Positions 8,989-18,096 of a stretch of 64,000 bases of DNA are shown here, piece by piece (position 1 is the stretch's first letter; every line of letters starts with the position of its first letter). A model generated the notes under the pieces. The model had not been told where the DNA came from, made no database searches, and saw only the letters and a list, made by a program, of their open reading frames with translations. Position numbers and translations under genes: made by a program. Origin of the DNA: Akkermansia muciniphila (lineage in GTDB: Bacteria > Verrucomicrobiota > Verrucomicrobiia > Verrucomicrobiales > Akkermansiaceae); the NCBI GenBank assembly GCA_947624785.1, contig CANQLV010000011.1:30529-94528 (forward strand), given 5' to 3'.

Positions 8989-9909
8989 TTAGAAGGAGTA
9001 GGTGAGCCCCAGCCCCGCCACAAACGTGAAGTTGCGGTAAATTCTGGAGGGGATTCTGGAGGGGAAGCGGCCGGAAGGTCCGCGGTAGTTGCCCGCCATG
9101 CCTCCGTTGCCCAGCCAGACGGTACTGGCGAAGGGGGTGAGGACCAGGCGGTCCACCGCCTTGAAGGGTACGGCCACGGTCACGGAAATGCCCTGGGTTC
9201 CGTTGGCGTTGAGGGAGTCCCTGTCAAAGTAACCGGCGGAGGCGTTCCAGGTTCCCGCTACGATCAGGGAGGAAGACGGGTTGAAGTCATATTTGTAGCC
9301 CAGCGTGTTGGTGAACCACCAGCCGGACATCCAGCGGAAGGTGTATTGCACGCGGCAGTCCCAGAAGAAGTTTTCCAGTCCTTTCCCGAAGTCGTGGTGG
9401 ATGTCCAGTACAAAGCTGTGTTCTTCGGAACGGCTGTGTTCAAACGCCGGAAAGTCGCTGGAGGTCTGGCCCCGATGGACGTTCATCAGGCCCGGCAGCC
9501 CGCCGTTGACGAACTGGTAGCCCAGGGAGACCATCGTGTAGTCGCTGAATTTGCGGCTGACGCCCAGCAGGGCCGTTGCCTCGTCGGAAATGCCCGTGCT
9601 GTCGTGCGTCAGGTCGTTCTGGGTCAGCCACTGGTATTTCACGCCGGCCAGGATGGAGTATTTTTTGTTGAGGTCATAAGCGCCTATGGCTTCCACGGGT
9701 ACCACATGGTCGCTGCCGGACTGCTGGAAAGCCAGTCCGCGGCTGACGTACTTGGTAGCGTAGCCCGTTCCCAGCAGGGCGGAAAAGGGACGGGACGCGT
9801 CATAGGTGGAATTCAGCGCCCGGAGGGGAACTTGAATATCGGCGGAAGCCATTCCGGAGAGAGCGAAGGCTGCCGTGCATGCCGCAGCGGTAATAGTTGT
9901 ATATTGCAT
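8989..9909 (-). CDS. Outer-membrane beta-barrel protein, function unknown
   Basis: The 306-residue product has an N-terminal signal peptide (about residues 1-23, ending SGMASA before DIQ). It then shows alternating amphipathic strands rich in Tyr, Trp and Phe, and a C-terminal phenylalanine (LGLTYSF), the mark of BamA-inserted barrels. The TGYATKYVSRGLAFQQSG block resembles the first strands of many putative porins. The specific family and ligand are not recognised. It is monocistronic, in an 80-base gap from the kinase gene downstream. Confidence 0.75.
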   Translation of the reverse strand: MQYTTITAAACTAAFALSGMASADIQVPLRALNSTYDASRPFSALLGTGYATKYVSRGLAFQQSGSDHVVPVEAIGAYDLNKKYSILAGVKYQWLTQNDLTHDSTGISDEATALLGVSRKFSDYTMVSLGYQFVNGGLPGLMNVHRGQTSSDFPAFEHSRSEEHSFVLDIHHDFGKGLENFFWDCRVQYTFRWMSGWWFTNTLGYKYDFNPSSSLIVAGTWNASAGYFDRDSLNANGTQGISVTVAVPFKAVDRLVLTPFASTVWLGNGGMAGNYRGPSGRFPSRIPSRIYRNFTFVAGLGLTYSF

Positions 9910-9999
9910 GGTTTGGCGACATAGTAATGGCGCCGTTCAATTCCGCAAGACATTCTTTATAAATTCGAAAGAATTTTCAGTTAAATTTACGGCGGGAAG

Positions 10000-11106
10000 T
10001 TATGATGGAATGAGCCGGAGAATCCATTCCTTCAATTTTAACAGGGCGCCTTCCAATTTAAGGGACAGTTCCCGGATGTGCAGCAGCCGGAACAGGCCGC
10101 TCCGCACGTAGTCGATCAGGGAGCAGGCGAGGTAAATGCCCAGGCTGGCTCCCAGCGCCCCGGCGGCCGTGAAGTACCAGGGGCAGGCCTGCAATTCCGC
10201 GAACCGCGCCTTGATGATGTTTTGCCAGATGAGGGGATTGTTATGGATGAGGTAAACGGCAAAGGAAAGCGGGGCGAAGAAGGAAATGAGGCGGACGGCG
10301 GTTCCGCTGCTGACGCGCATGCGCGCGCAGGCCATGAGCAGGAAGAAGGAGGACAGGCAGCAGAACGGCGCCGTATAAGCGACAAAGAGTTTTTCCGCAA
10401 TGCCCGGATTGAGGGGAAGATACCCCCACGCGATCACTCCGGCCGTGGGGAGGATGCAGCACAGGACGTAGTAGAGCGCGGGCCGCTTTATCGTGCTCCA
10501 GAGCCGGAAGTGCCCCAGGCAGCCGCCGACGACGTACAGGCAGACCAGCCAGATGGCGCTGTAGCCGCCCTGGCTGAGCCAGTTCCCGTAGCCGGATATG
10601 GTGGAAAAGAGGGAGAAGACAATCAGGACCAGCAGGCAGAGCCACCTGGCGGATTCCCTGCTGAGGGAACGGATGGCCGGATTAAGGAAGGGGATAAAGC
10701 AGAACAGGACCGCATAAGCCGTGAAGTACCAGTAGGCCAGGCGCAGCACGGGAAAGAATGCCTGGAACATTCCCTTAAAGCTTACACTGCCCGGCACGAG
10801 CCATTTAAATAAAAAGGTTATTCCAACGGTGTAAAAGAATACCTGAAACCATAAGTTGATAAAACGGGAAATCCGGTACGGCACATTGACGCCCACGTAG
10901 CCGGTGATAAGGGCAAAGCAGTTGACGGCGCAGTAGGCGCTGAGTTCAAGATACCAGGAGACGGCGTAATTGGACGTTCCGAGGAAGCTGTTGTCCAGGT
11001 TGCCGGCTTCTCCCCCTTTGAGCACGTGAAGAAGGACGACGAGGAACATGGACAGGCATCGGAGAAAGTCAATGCCGTGATTTCTGGAATGGGCCGGAGT
11101 TGCCAT
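10000..11106 (-). CDS. Acyltransferase 3 family membrane protein (OafA/WecH-like)
   Basis: About ten hydrophobic segments across 368 residues. The family start IDFLRCLSMFLVVLLHVLKG carries the conserved Arg and the catalytic-type His in transmembrane helix 1. Relatives O-acetylate cell-surface sugars at the inner membrane. The ATG at 11104-11106 (MATPAHSRNHGIDF) is preferred; an in-frame TTG at 11118 would add four residues. It stands apart from the main polysaccharide operon, directly downstream of a small HTH gene on the same strand (80-base gap). Confidence 0.85.
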   Translation of the reverse strand: MATPAHSRNHGIDFLRCLSMFLVVLLHVLKGGEAGNLDNSFLGTSNYAVSWYLELSAYCAVNCFALITGYVGVNVPYRISRFINLWFQVFFYTVGITFLFKWLVPGSVSFKGMFQAFFPVLRLAYWYFTAYAVLFCFIPFLNPAIRSLSRESARWLCLLVLIVFSLFSTISGYGNWLSQGGYSAIWLVCLYVVGGCLGHFRLWSTIKRPALYYVLCCILPTAGVIAWGYLPLNPGIAEKLFVAYTAPFCCLSSFFLLMACARMRVSSGTAVRLISFFAPLSFAVYLIHNNPLIWQNIIKARFAELQACPWYFTAAGALGASLGIYLACSLIDYVRSGLFRLLHIRELSLKLEGALLKLKEWILRLIPS

Positions 11107-11185
11107 GAGAAATGCCAAGGAAGAGGTGATGCTGCTGGGATCTTACGCCGGGACTGCCGCCATTCTCTGCAAACGCTTCATGATT

Positions 11186-11551
11186 TTATTTTTCTTTCTC
11201 AACGTTCTTCGCGGCTCCCTCCACGGCCCACGCCATGAATTCCTCCAGCGTGAGGTTTTTCCGGACGGCGGCTTTCATGGCAAGATTGATGATCCGGTTT
11301 TTCAGGGGAACCGTGATGAGGGAAGACACCTCGTTGGAGGCGGCCAGGGCTTCCTGGCCATCCATGAACCGCTTGATGAGGATTTGGGCATGCCGGGAGA
11401 GCTTCTTTCTGACAAAATAGTTGTCGATGGCGCTTCTGTTCATGCCAATGGCTGAAGCCAGGGTGGAGCGGCTGATATGATTTTCAGCCATCCAACGCCC
11501 CAGCTCCAGAATATCCACAAGAGGTTCTTCCATGTGGGGAACTTTGCTCAT
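11186..11551 (-). CDS. Small helix-turn-helix DNA-binding protein
   Basis: The 121-residue protein has a predicted HTH at about residues 17-47 (WMAENHISRSTLASAIGMN, then RSAIDNYF), the pattern of lambda-repressor/XRE-like folds. The C-terminal half is basic and helical, and ends in Lys/Glu. No catalytic domain is seen. A perfect 7-bp inverted repeat lies 22-51 bases upstream of its start and could be its own operator. It may control the acyltransferase gene immediately downstream, but this is inferred from position only. Confidence 0.65.
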   Translation of the reverse strand: MSKVPHMEEPLVDILELGRWMAENHISRSTLASAIGMNRSAIDNYFVRKKLSRHAQILIKRFMDGQEALAASNEVSSLITVPLKNRIINLAMKAAVRKNLTLEEFMAWAVEGAAKNVEKEK

Positions 11552-12140
11552 TGTAATGATGAATCAAAGATTTTGAGCGGGGTATGATTGATAATCGCTC
11601 AATGAATGTACTTGTTGAACACAATAAAGGTCAGGTGCCGTCAATGAGTGTTGTGGGTTTTCCGGAGAGCCGGGTAGTTTTTGGAGGGGGCCATACGCCT
11701 TCCGTTCTTTTCTGGAGGCTTCATCCGTTGGTCAGAAATGAATAAAAAATCATCGGCGGCGTTTTTGCTGCGGCCTGTGATCCTTGTTGATTCCATTCGG
11801 GGCATTCTCCGCTCACCGGAATCTTATTGTTTGAATTAAAGTTTCGTTTCCCTCTCTTAAATTCTGACCTGCCGCATGTGCAGGGGCCGAATATATCCGG
11901 GGCAGGCGGCCGTGGGATAACAAGGCGGTCCCGCAGGGACATGGGCGGACGGCGCGTCAATTCATGGAGAGGCACGCAGCCGAACGGATGGGAGCACATT
12001 CTTCTTTTGCGCGAGGAATGTGTTTTATGCCAGGCGGAAACCAGACGGCCCCCTTAGGGCGTGGCCGGCATTTTCCCGGCTGTGTTCAAGTACCGTGTCC
12101 CGGTGGCCGGGGCGGGTGTCTTTAGTGGGGCATTTGCCCT
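11552..12140. other. 589-base gene-free region upstream of HTH gene, downstream of the capsule operon
   Basis: It holds the HTH-gene promoter region with the inverted repeat at 11573-11602 and an AT-rich core (11580-11640). The rest has no supported gene. GC hairpins occur near 12064-12079 (GCCGG...CCGGC) and at the operon's 3' end (GGGCA TT TGCCC at 12128-12139), but neither has a proper U-tract on the minus strand, so the operon terminator is not firmly located. Confidence 0.45.
11573..11602. promoter_or_regulatory. Inverted repeat upstream of HTH gene, candidate operator
   Basis: TTGAGCG at 11573-11579 and its exact complement CGCTCAA at 11596-11602 are separated by 16 bases. Centre-to-centre spacing of about two helical turns fits a dimeric regulator. 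Function is inferred. Confidence 0.35.
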
Positions 12141-13238
12141 TTAAGCCGGCGGCTTTCCTGACGGCTGCCTAACATGGGCCAGATACGGCAGCAGGAACGG
12201 CGTGAAACGTTTCAAGGCAAAGTAGAACAGAACGATGGCCGCGAATGCCAGCAGCGGCGTGAACAGGGCGAACGCGCCGAATTTCATGGAGGAAGGAAGG
12301 CATTCGTAAATGGGCAGGTGCAGCATGAAGGTCAGGAAGCAGGCGGGAGCCAGCAGGGCTATTCTGGCGGCCACGCCGGGCAGGCGCTTTTCCATCCAGA
12401 TGCCCGCGTACATAATCAGCATGACCCCCAGCAGCATGCCCGCGACCGTTTCCGTCCACAGGGAGAGGATTCCGGCGAAGTGCAGCAGAACCATCACGAA
12501 GGAAACGAGAATGCTCACGCAGAAGACGATGCCGAATTTTTTGTTCAGCACCAGATGGATGTCGTCAATCCGGCGGGAGCTGAGCACGACGCCCAGCAGG
12601 TAGAAGGCGCATGACCCTGCGGAAAGCGTTACGAGAGGATCGGGAGCCATGTTGCAGAAGGAGAAAAAGAGGAGTAGCGCGGGCAGCAGCAGTATTTTGA
12701 TGCGGGCCAGCAGCGGCGTCAGCAGGGTAAGGATGATGATGTCCCGCAGGAACCAGGAGGGGCCGATGGGGGGAACGTCATGGGGAACGCTCCCGAAGGA
12801 GAAGAGGTCCATGCCCGGCAGGAAGACGTCCCGGATGCCGGCCAGGTCCGCAAGCTGGAAGGAACTGCCGCCATGGAGGGAGAGGAGGAGCAGGTACAGC
12901 ACGTTCCAGAGCATGTACGGGATGAACAGCCATAAGGCCCGGTCAAGGGCCTTGCCCCAGGTGATGTTCCTAGCCAGAAAATAGCCGGCCAGCACCAGGA
13001 AGAAGGGAACCCGGCCGTTGTAAAACAGATGGATGCCCGTTGTCTTGAGCATGGGGGAGGACAGGTGGACGTACATGATCAGGAGCGCGGCAAGCACCCG
13101 TGACACGTCAATCCATGCGACGCGTTTTTTAGGGATTTCCATGGGGAGAGAGTTTATCTGCGGCATGAGCCGGGGATTGGATTGGCAGAGGGTTGAAGTT
13201 AATGAGGAACGGAAGGTTGGGAATTGTCCGGGCGTCAT
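12141..13238 (-). CDS. Acyltransferase 3 family membrane protein, last gene of the polysaccharide operon
   Basis: About ten transmembrane segments. The N-terminal family block is VAWIDVSRVLAALLIMYVHLS, with Arg and the His in helix 1, followed by GRVPFFLVLAGYFLARN. Probably O-acetylates the exported polysaccharide or its lipid-linked unit. The ATG at 13236-13238 overlaps the preceding stop as ATGA, which favours translational coupling. The first 30 or so residues are not typical of the family, and inner ATGs at 13166 or 13142 (MEIPKKRVAW) are good alternatives. Confidence 0.85.
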   Translation of the reverse strand: MTPGQFPTFRSSLTSTLCQSNPRLMPQINSLPMEIPKKRVAWIDVSRVLAALLIMYVHLSSPMLKTTGIHLFYNGRVPFFLVLAGYFLARNITWGKALDRALWLFIPYMLWNVLYLLLLSLHGGSSFQLADLAGIRDVFLPGMDLFSFGSVPHDVPPIGPSWFLRDIIILTLLTPLLARIKILLLPALLLFFSFCNMAPDPLVTLSAGSCAFYLLGVVLSSRRIDDIHLVLNKKFGIVFCVSILVSFVMVLLHFAGILSLWTETVAGMLLGVMLIMYAGIWMEKRLPGVAARIALLAPACFLTFMLHLPIYECLPSSMKFGAFALFTPLLAFAAIVLFYFALKRFTPFLLPYLAHVRQPSGKPPA

Positions 13239-15544
13239 GCCCGGCGGATGCGGTGGTACGCCCGTGCCAGCAGTTTTCTTCCTTTTTTACGGAGGCGCCC
13301 CCACCGGGACGGCGGCCTTCTGGTCAGTTTTTTCTCCGTCAGGCGGCTGTATTCTTCCAGGGAGACATCCCTTTCCCCGGAGAACGCCTGCTGAAGCCAT
13401 TCCCGTGATTGCGAGATTTTCTGTTCCAGCAGTTCATTGACGGAGGCGTAATCCATCGTGAGCGGGGCGTTCTCCGGCAGGGCTTCCGCGTCTTCGGGCA
13501 GCAGGCGGTCCTGAAGCCGGAGAAGGTTCAGCAGGGAGTGGAAGCGCCCGGAGCCGCGCATGGAGTTGTTGACGCAGAAGAACGGCTTGTTGAAGATGAG
13601 GGCGAAGCAGACGCCGTGGAAGGAGTCCGTGATGAAAAATTCGCAGTGGAGGATGTTGCCGAGCCATTCATATAACGTGGCTTCCTTCATGGTATGGGGC
13701 AGGTTCAGCCTGCTGAGGTTGTCCACCTCCTCTTTCTGGATGTCCACCATGTTCAGCAGGGGGAGTCCGAGTCTGGAGGAGGCGTCCAGCAGGAGCTTCC
13801 TTTTTTCCTCCGCCGGGTCCAGGATGTAGGAGACGACGCGGCCTTTGCCCGCCGGAGGCGCCTGCCGGGCCAGCTCCTCCCAGCGTTCCCGGCCCAGCAG
13901 GAAGACGGGGTCCATCACCCAGGCGCTTTCACGCCCATAGTGCCGTTTGAGGTGCTCCACCATCGGTTTTTCCCGGACGGAAACGGCGTCGAACCGTTGG
14001 AGCAGCATGGCCGTTTTTTTAAGATATTTCCGGGAGGGCGCCGTCAACTGCCCCATGGACGGCCCATAGGCTATTTTCCGTTTCTCCCCCCTGGCGAAGT
14101 CCAGGAAGAAGAAGTGACCCATGAAACCCTGGTTCCACACCTGGTCTGAGCCTACCATGAACGTGTCAAACTGGTCGTTCAAGTGGTAGGCGTAGTCCAG
14201 GGAGTGCAGCGGCGTTGTGGAAATGCGCTCCCGGACCAGGAATTTCCTGAATACCGTCGCGGGGTTCTTCTGCCGCTCCGTAAAGGAAAAATCAATCAGG
14301 GAAACGCTTTTCCCCATTTGTTCCAGCAGCCGGTAAAGGGCGAAGGAGGTGAGCACGGCCCCATAGTTGCACGTCATCCACACGCCCAGCAGGCCTACCT
14401 CCGCGCGGGGCTTGAAGCGGGCCGTATGCTGCGCCACCGCTTCCGTGAAGGGTTTCTGCCGGAGGTCCCGGAGGAAGTTCAGGCGCGCCAGCCGGGAAGG
14501 GAAGGCAGGCTGCCGCCGGATGCCCCTGTTGGTGTGTTTGACGGCATGCCAGTCCTCCCGGTGCAGGAAGAGCTCCCTCCCGCATTGGTTTAAAAGTTCT
14601 TCCCCGCGGGGGGTGCCGGCCAGCAGCAGGGAGATTCCCCTGAAGTCATCCCACTTGGGATGGAAGTATCTCGCGCCCCAGAAGTCGGCCAGGGTCAGGT
14701 CGCTGACGCGGGGGCCGGAAGCGTGCGGGCAGTTATAGCATGCTTCCCCCAGGCAGATGTCTGACAGGTACGCCTGCATGAAGGGGTCTTCCGTATAAAT
14801 GCGCGCGCCGGAACCGGAGCCGTCCCGGTGGAATTTCATCACGGAATAATGATTCCAGCCGTGGGTTTTGTCCCGGAAGTTGATGGAGCTTATCTGCCGC
14901 CCCGTGGTCCGCTCGTAATCCTGCCGGTACGCGTCGAAGAGGTTCCTGGAGGGCACGCCGTGGCAGGCGATGTCAATGACGAAGAGCCTGTCCCAGGGCT
15001 TTTTCAGATAGGTTCTCAGGGCCGCCGCCTGGCAGGGTGTGCCGGAAAACAGGACCGTTTTCCCTTCTTTCAGATCGTTTTTGATGTTCCGGTAGGCATG
15101 GCCGGGGTCCGCCTGAAGGTATTTGCTGCCGTTCAGGAGCTTGAGCTCCGGCAGGGAGTCCACGCGGGCATGGCGGACGGAGAGGTCCCCGTCCGTGTTC
15201 CACGCCACGCCGTAGACCACGCCTCCCTGTGCAAGAATATGCCGTGCCAGGATGGTGAATACGCCTCCGCTGGAGGAGTTCAGGCGCACGTCCTCGTCCA
15301 GCGCCCAGGCCGCGTATGCCCTGGGCTCGTCAAACGCCTGGGGGGGCCGTGCGGGCGGATTCAGGTCCGGGCAGGTTTTGGTGCAGAGGCCGCAGTGGAC
15401 GCACGCTTCCAGGTTGACCGCGGGCGTCAGGAAGCCGGAGGGGCTCCAGTTCATGGAGATAGCGTCCCTGGGGCAGATGCTGGCGCAGGCGGAGCAGCCC
15501 GTGCACAGGGTGGAGAGCTCAGGGGGGGCGTCAGTTTTTATCAT
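13235..15544 (-). CDS. Fusion: 2x[4Fe-4S] ferredoxin / F420 hydrogenase beta-like domain / polysaccharide pyruvyl transferase
   Basis: A 769-residue three-part protein. Residues 14-58 hold two classical CxxCxxCxxxC clusters (C14, C17, C20, C24 and C48, C51, C54, C58). Residues about 75-365 resemble the coenzyme F420 hydrogenase/dehydrogenase beta subunit (SSSGGVF, SGTPCQ at 167-172, CHGVPSR, NFRDKTHGW). Residues about 383-720 are a polysaccharide pyruvyl-transferase-like domain (LGVWMTCNYGAVLTSFALY, GSDQVWN, TDSFHGVCFA). The last part would add or handle a pyruvate ketal on the glycan. The iron-sulfur part implies a redox step on a sugar, but this is inferred. It overlaps the flippase stop by 14 bases and the next gene by ATGA. 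Confidence 0.85.
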   Translation of the reverse strand: MIKTDAPPELSTLCTGCSACASICPRDAISMNWSPSGFLTPAVNLEACVHCGLCTKTCPDLNPPARPPQAFDEPRAYAAWALDEDVRLNSSSGGVFTILARHILAQGGVVYGVAWNTDGDLSVRHARVDSLPELKLLNGSKYLQADPGHAYRNIKNDLKEGKTVLFSGTPCQAAALRTYLKKPWDRLFVIDIACHGVPSRNLFDAYRQDYERTTGRQISSINFRDKTHGWNHYSVMKFHRDGSGSGARIYTEDPFMQAYLSDICLGEACYNCPHASGPRVSDLTLADFWGARYFHPKWDDFRGISLLLAGTPRGEELLNQCGRELFLHREDWHAVKHTNRGIRRQPAFPSRLARLNFLRDLRQKPFTEAVAQHTARFKPRAEVGLLGVWMTCNYGAVLTSFALYRLLEQMGKSVSLIDFSFTERQKNPATVFRKFLVRERISTTPLHSLDYAYHLNDQFDTFMVGSDQVWNQGFMGHFFFLDFARGEKRKIAYGPSMGQLTAPSRKYLKKTAMLLQRFDAVSVREKPMVEHLKRHYGRESAWVMDPVFLLGRERWEELARQAPPAGKGRVVSYILDPAEEKRKLLLDASSRLGLPLLNMVDIQKEEVDNLSRLNLPHTMKEATLYEWLGNILHCEFFITDSFHGVCFALIFNKPFFCVNNSMRGSGRFHSLLNLLRLQDRLLPEDAEALPENAPLTMDYASVNELLEQKISQSREWLQQAFSGERDVSLEEYSRLTEKKLTRRPPSRWGRLRKKGRKLLARAYHRIRRA

Positions 15545-17066
15545 GGCGGGGAGGAATCAGTTTTTGCAGGGGGCCGAGAAACATGTCCCGTTCATCCCGG
15601 TTGAGGTAGAAGAACCAGATGGTTCCCACGGCCAGAAGGCTGTAGCAGAAGGCGAAGGCCAGGAAGGAGAACCAGTTGTCCAGCGCCAGCAGGGCGGCCG
15701 CTCCCAGCCCCGCCAGGATCATGACGGCGGAGGGCGGCAGCAGGGGGCCGTAGGTGCGGCGGAAGAAGAGCCTCATGTCCAGACCGGCGGTGCGGGCGTA
15801 GTAGCGGTTGATCATCAGCACCTGCCCGATGAACAGGGAAATGGCGGTGCCGATGAACATTCCGATGGTGCCGTAGTACAGGGAGATGAAGTAGCCCAGG
15901 ATGACGCAGAGCAGGGAGGAGTAAAAGAGGATGATGGCCCTCCCCTTGTGGATGTTGAGGGCCTGGAGGATGGCGAGGCCCGTGTTTTGAGTCAGCGGAA
16001 CCAGCAGGGGGATCAGCACGATGACGGCTCCCACCCAGACCGTGCCTGTCTGGTTCCCGATGGTTTTCCCTACCCACAGATGCAGGAAGTCGTGGCCGCA
16101 GCTGATGAAGGAAACCAGGATGACGCTCAGCAGGGCCAGTTGAAGGCGCCCCACCCGTATCATCATGCGGGTGAGCTGCTCCCTGGTGGAGTCCAGGGCC
16201 ACCATCTGCATGATTTTGGGGGCAATGACTCCGGAAATGGCGGTGGAAGCCGTCATGAAGTACTGGGAGAACGAGATTCCCAGCGTGAACAGGGTGACCG
16301 CCTGGGCCCCCGCCGTCCTTGCCAGGATGGGGGTGCCGGCCCGCCAGTAGAACAGGTCCATGAGCTGGTTCAGCAGAATCCAGAAGGAAAAGGTGAACAT
16401 CTCCCGGTACAGCTTCCAGTCCGGCTTGCGGAAAATGATGCGCACGCCCAGGTAGCGGACGGTGTAATACGTTCCCCACGCCAGGCTGGCTACGCCGATG
16501 CCCACGCCCAGGACGGTGAGGGCGATCGCCTTGTACCCCCACACCAGGAGCAGAACCGTAAGAAGAGTATTGAAGAGGGAGAGGCCCAGGCTGACCAGCC
16601 CGGGAACGATGAATTTCATGTAGGACCCCGGCACGCAGGACAGCGGCCGCAGGGGGAAGGCCAGGATGATGTTGCCCAGCGTCAGCAGGTACAGGATTTT
16701 CAGGGTGTCAAGCTCCGGACCGGCCAGATTGGGGAACAGCGCGCCCAGGTTCACGTAGCAGATCATGCCCGCCGCGAAGGTGAGCAGCCCCAGGAAGGAG
16801 AACAGCATCATGGCCTGTCCCAGAAAGTGGGCCTCCCTGTCGTTCTCCTTTTTCGCGTGATAGGTGGCGATGTATTTGTTGACGGTCACCCCCAGGCCGA
16901 AGTCCGTCAGGGACAGCCACGCAATCACGGAATTGCTGAGCATGAAAATGCCGTATTCATTTTCTCCCAGACTGGACAGGGTAAACGGGGTCAGAAAGAA
17001 CTGCGTCGCCAGCCTGACGATGATGGATATGTAATTAATGCAGGCCCCCGTCTTGATTTCATTCAT
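15531..17066 (-). CDS. Polysaccharide flippase (Wzx/MATE-like, MOP superfamily)
   Basis: About 12-14 hydrophobic helices in 511 residues. The start INYISIIVRLATQFFLTPFTLSSLG is typical of PST/Wzx transporters that flip undecaprenyl-linked repeat units across the inner membrane. The mid-protein loop LFYWRAGTPILARTAGAQAV and the C-terminal helices fit the family. The ATG at 17064-17066 (MNEIKTGAC) is chosen. A longer frame to 17159 runs into the preceding glycosyltransferase gene and begins with non-family sequence. The gene begins 7 bases after the preceding stop. Confidence 0.9.
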   Translation of the reverse strand: MNEIKTGACINYISIIVRLATQFFLTPFTLSSLGENEYGIFMLSNSVIAWLSLTDFGLGVTVNKYIATYHAKKENDREAHFLGQAMMLFSFLGLLTFAAGMICYVNLGALFPNLAGPELDTLKILYLLTLGNIILAFPLRPLSCVPGSYMKFIVPGLVSLGLSLFNTLLTVLLLVWGYKAIALTVLGVGIGVASLAWGTYYTVRYLGVRIIFRKPDWKLYREMFTFSFWILLNQLMDLFYWRAGTPILARTAGAQAVTLFTLGISFSQYFMTASTAISGVIAPKIMQMVALDSTREQLTRMMIRVGRLQLALLSVILVSFISCGHDFLHLWVGKTIGNQTGTVWVGAVIVLIPLLVPLTQNTGLAILQALNIHKGRAIILFYSSLLCVILGYFISLYYGTIGMFIGTAISLFIGQVLMINRYYARTAGLDMRLFFRRTYGPLLPPSAVMILAGLGAAALLALDNWFSFLAFAFCYSLLAVGTIWFFYLNRDERDMFLGPLQKLIPPRHDKN

Positions 17067-17073
17067 GTGGAAT

Positions 17074-18096
17074 TTATTTCTTGTTGGCCAGCAGGTTCCT
17101 GAGCAGGTGCCCGTAGTTTGATTTGAGGGAAAAGTAAAGTATCCCCGGCAGGTTGGCAAGCGTCACGTATTTTTTTAAGGCGGAAAAGGCTTCTTTCCGC
17201 AGGGCCTTTTCCCGGTCGGGGTAAAGGCTTTTTATTCTATCCGCAAGAAGTTTATAGTTGGCATAGCAAAGCCTGAACAGGACCAGCAGGCTCCGGCTCC
17301 GCCGGAAATAGTTCCTGCTGTACGGGGAACGCCCGTCAATGCAGTTGCTCAGGTTCAGGATGGCGCGAAGGGCTTCCATGTAATCCTCCAGAGGCCTTTT
17401 CCGGTTGAAGAAGTTGCTGGTAACGCCTGTTTCCCCGTCGGTGAAATACTGATAAAAAGGCTTGTTGATGACGGTTACGGAGCTGCAATGGCAGAAACAT
17501 TGCGCCGTGAAATAAAGGTCTTCCGCGAATTTGACGTTTTCCGGGAATTTAATTTTATTTTTAACCAGAATTTCCTTTTTATATATCTTGGCCCAGCAGG
17601 CCGGAATGTTGTTGTTTTCCACAAACGGAGTTCCCGCGTGGAAAACAGCCGTGGAATCCGGCGGCAGGGGCCTGATGGCGGGGGACATGAAGCCCGTCCA
17701 TTCCGCCGCGCAGGAGACCAGGCTGGCGCCGAAGACGACCATGTCCGCGGCGGTGTCCCGCATCGTTTCATGGCAGGCCCGGAGCGTTTCCGGGAGGAGC
17801 CGGTCGTCCGCGTCCACAAACGCCAGACGCGGGGCACGCGCCAGACTCATGCCCAGGTTGCGCGCCGCGGACACGCCTTCATTCCGTTTGTGGATGACGC
17901 GGAAGCGCGCGTCCTTCCGGGCGTATTCGTCCAGAATGGCGCCGCTACCGTCCGTAGAGCCGTCGTCAATGCAGAGGCATTCCCAGTCCGCCAGGGTCTG
18001 GTTCCTGACGGAGTCCAGGCAGGCCGCAAGCTGCCTTTCATTCCGGTACACCGGGATGATGATGCTGAACAGGGGGGGGTGCGCGTCCGGGGTCAT
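17074..18096 (-). CDS. Glycosyltransferase family 2
   Basis: A GT-A-fold inverting transferase of 340 residues. SIIIPVYRNE is at 11-20, IDDGSTDGS around 43-51, and the metal/nucleotide-sugar motif VDADDR at 94-99. No membrane helices, so it probably works at the cytosolic face on a lipid-linked glycan. The N-terminal third is nearly the same as in the GT2 at 19179-20183, including at DNA level. The start overlaps the upstream acyltransferase stop by 4 bases (ATGA). Confidence 0.92.
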   Translation of the reverse strand: MTPDAHPPLFSIIIPVYRNERQLAACLDSVRNQTLADWECLCIDDGSTDGSGAILDEYARKDARFRVIHKRNEGVSAARNLGMSLARAPRLAFVDADDRLLPETLRACHETMRDTAADMVVFGASLVSCAAEWTGFMSPAIRPLPPDSTAVFHAGTPFVENNNIPACWAKIYKKEILVKNKIKFPENVKFAEDLYFTAQCFCHCSSVTVINKPFYQYFTDGETGVTSNFFNRKRPLEDYMEALRAILNLSNCIDGRSPYSRNYFRRSRSLLVLFRLCYANYKLLADRIKSLYPDREKALRKEAFSALKKYVTLANLPGILYFSLKSNYGHLLRNLLANKK

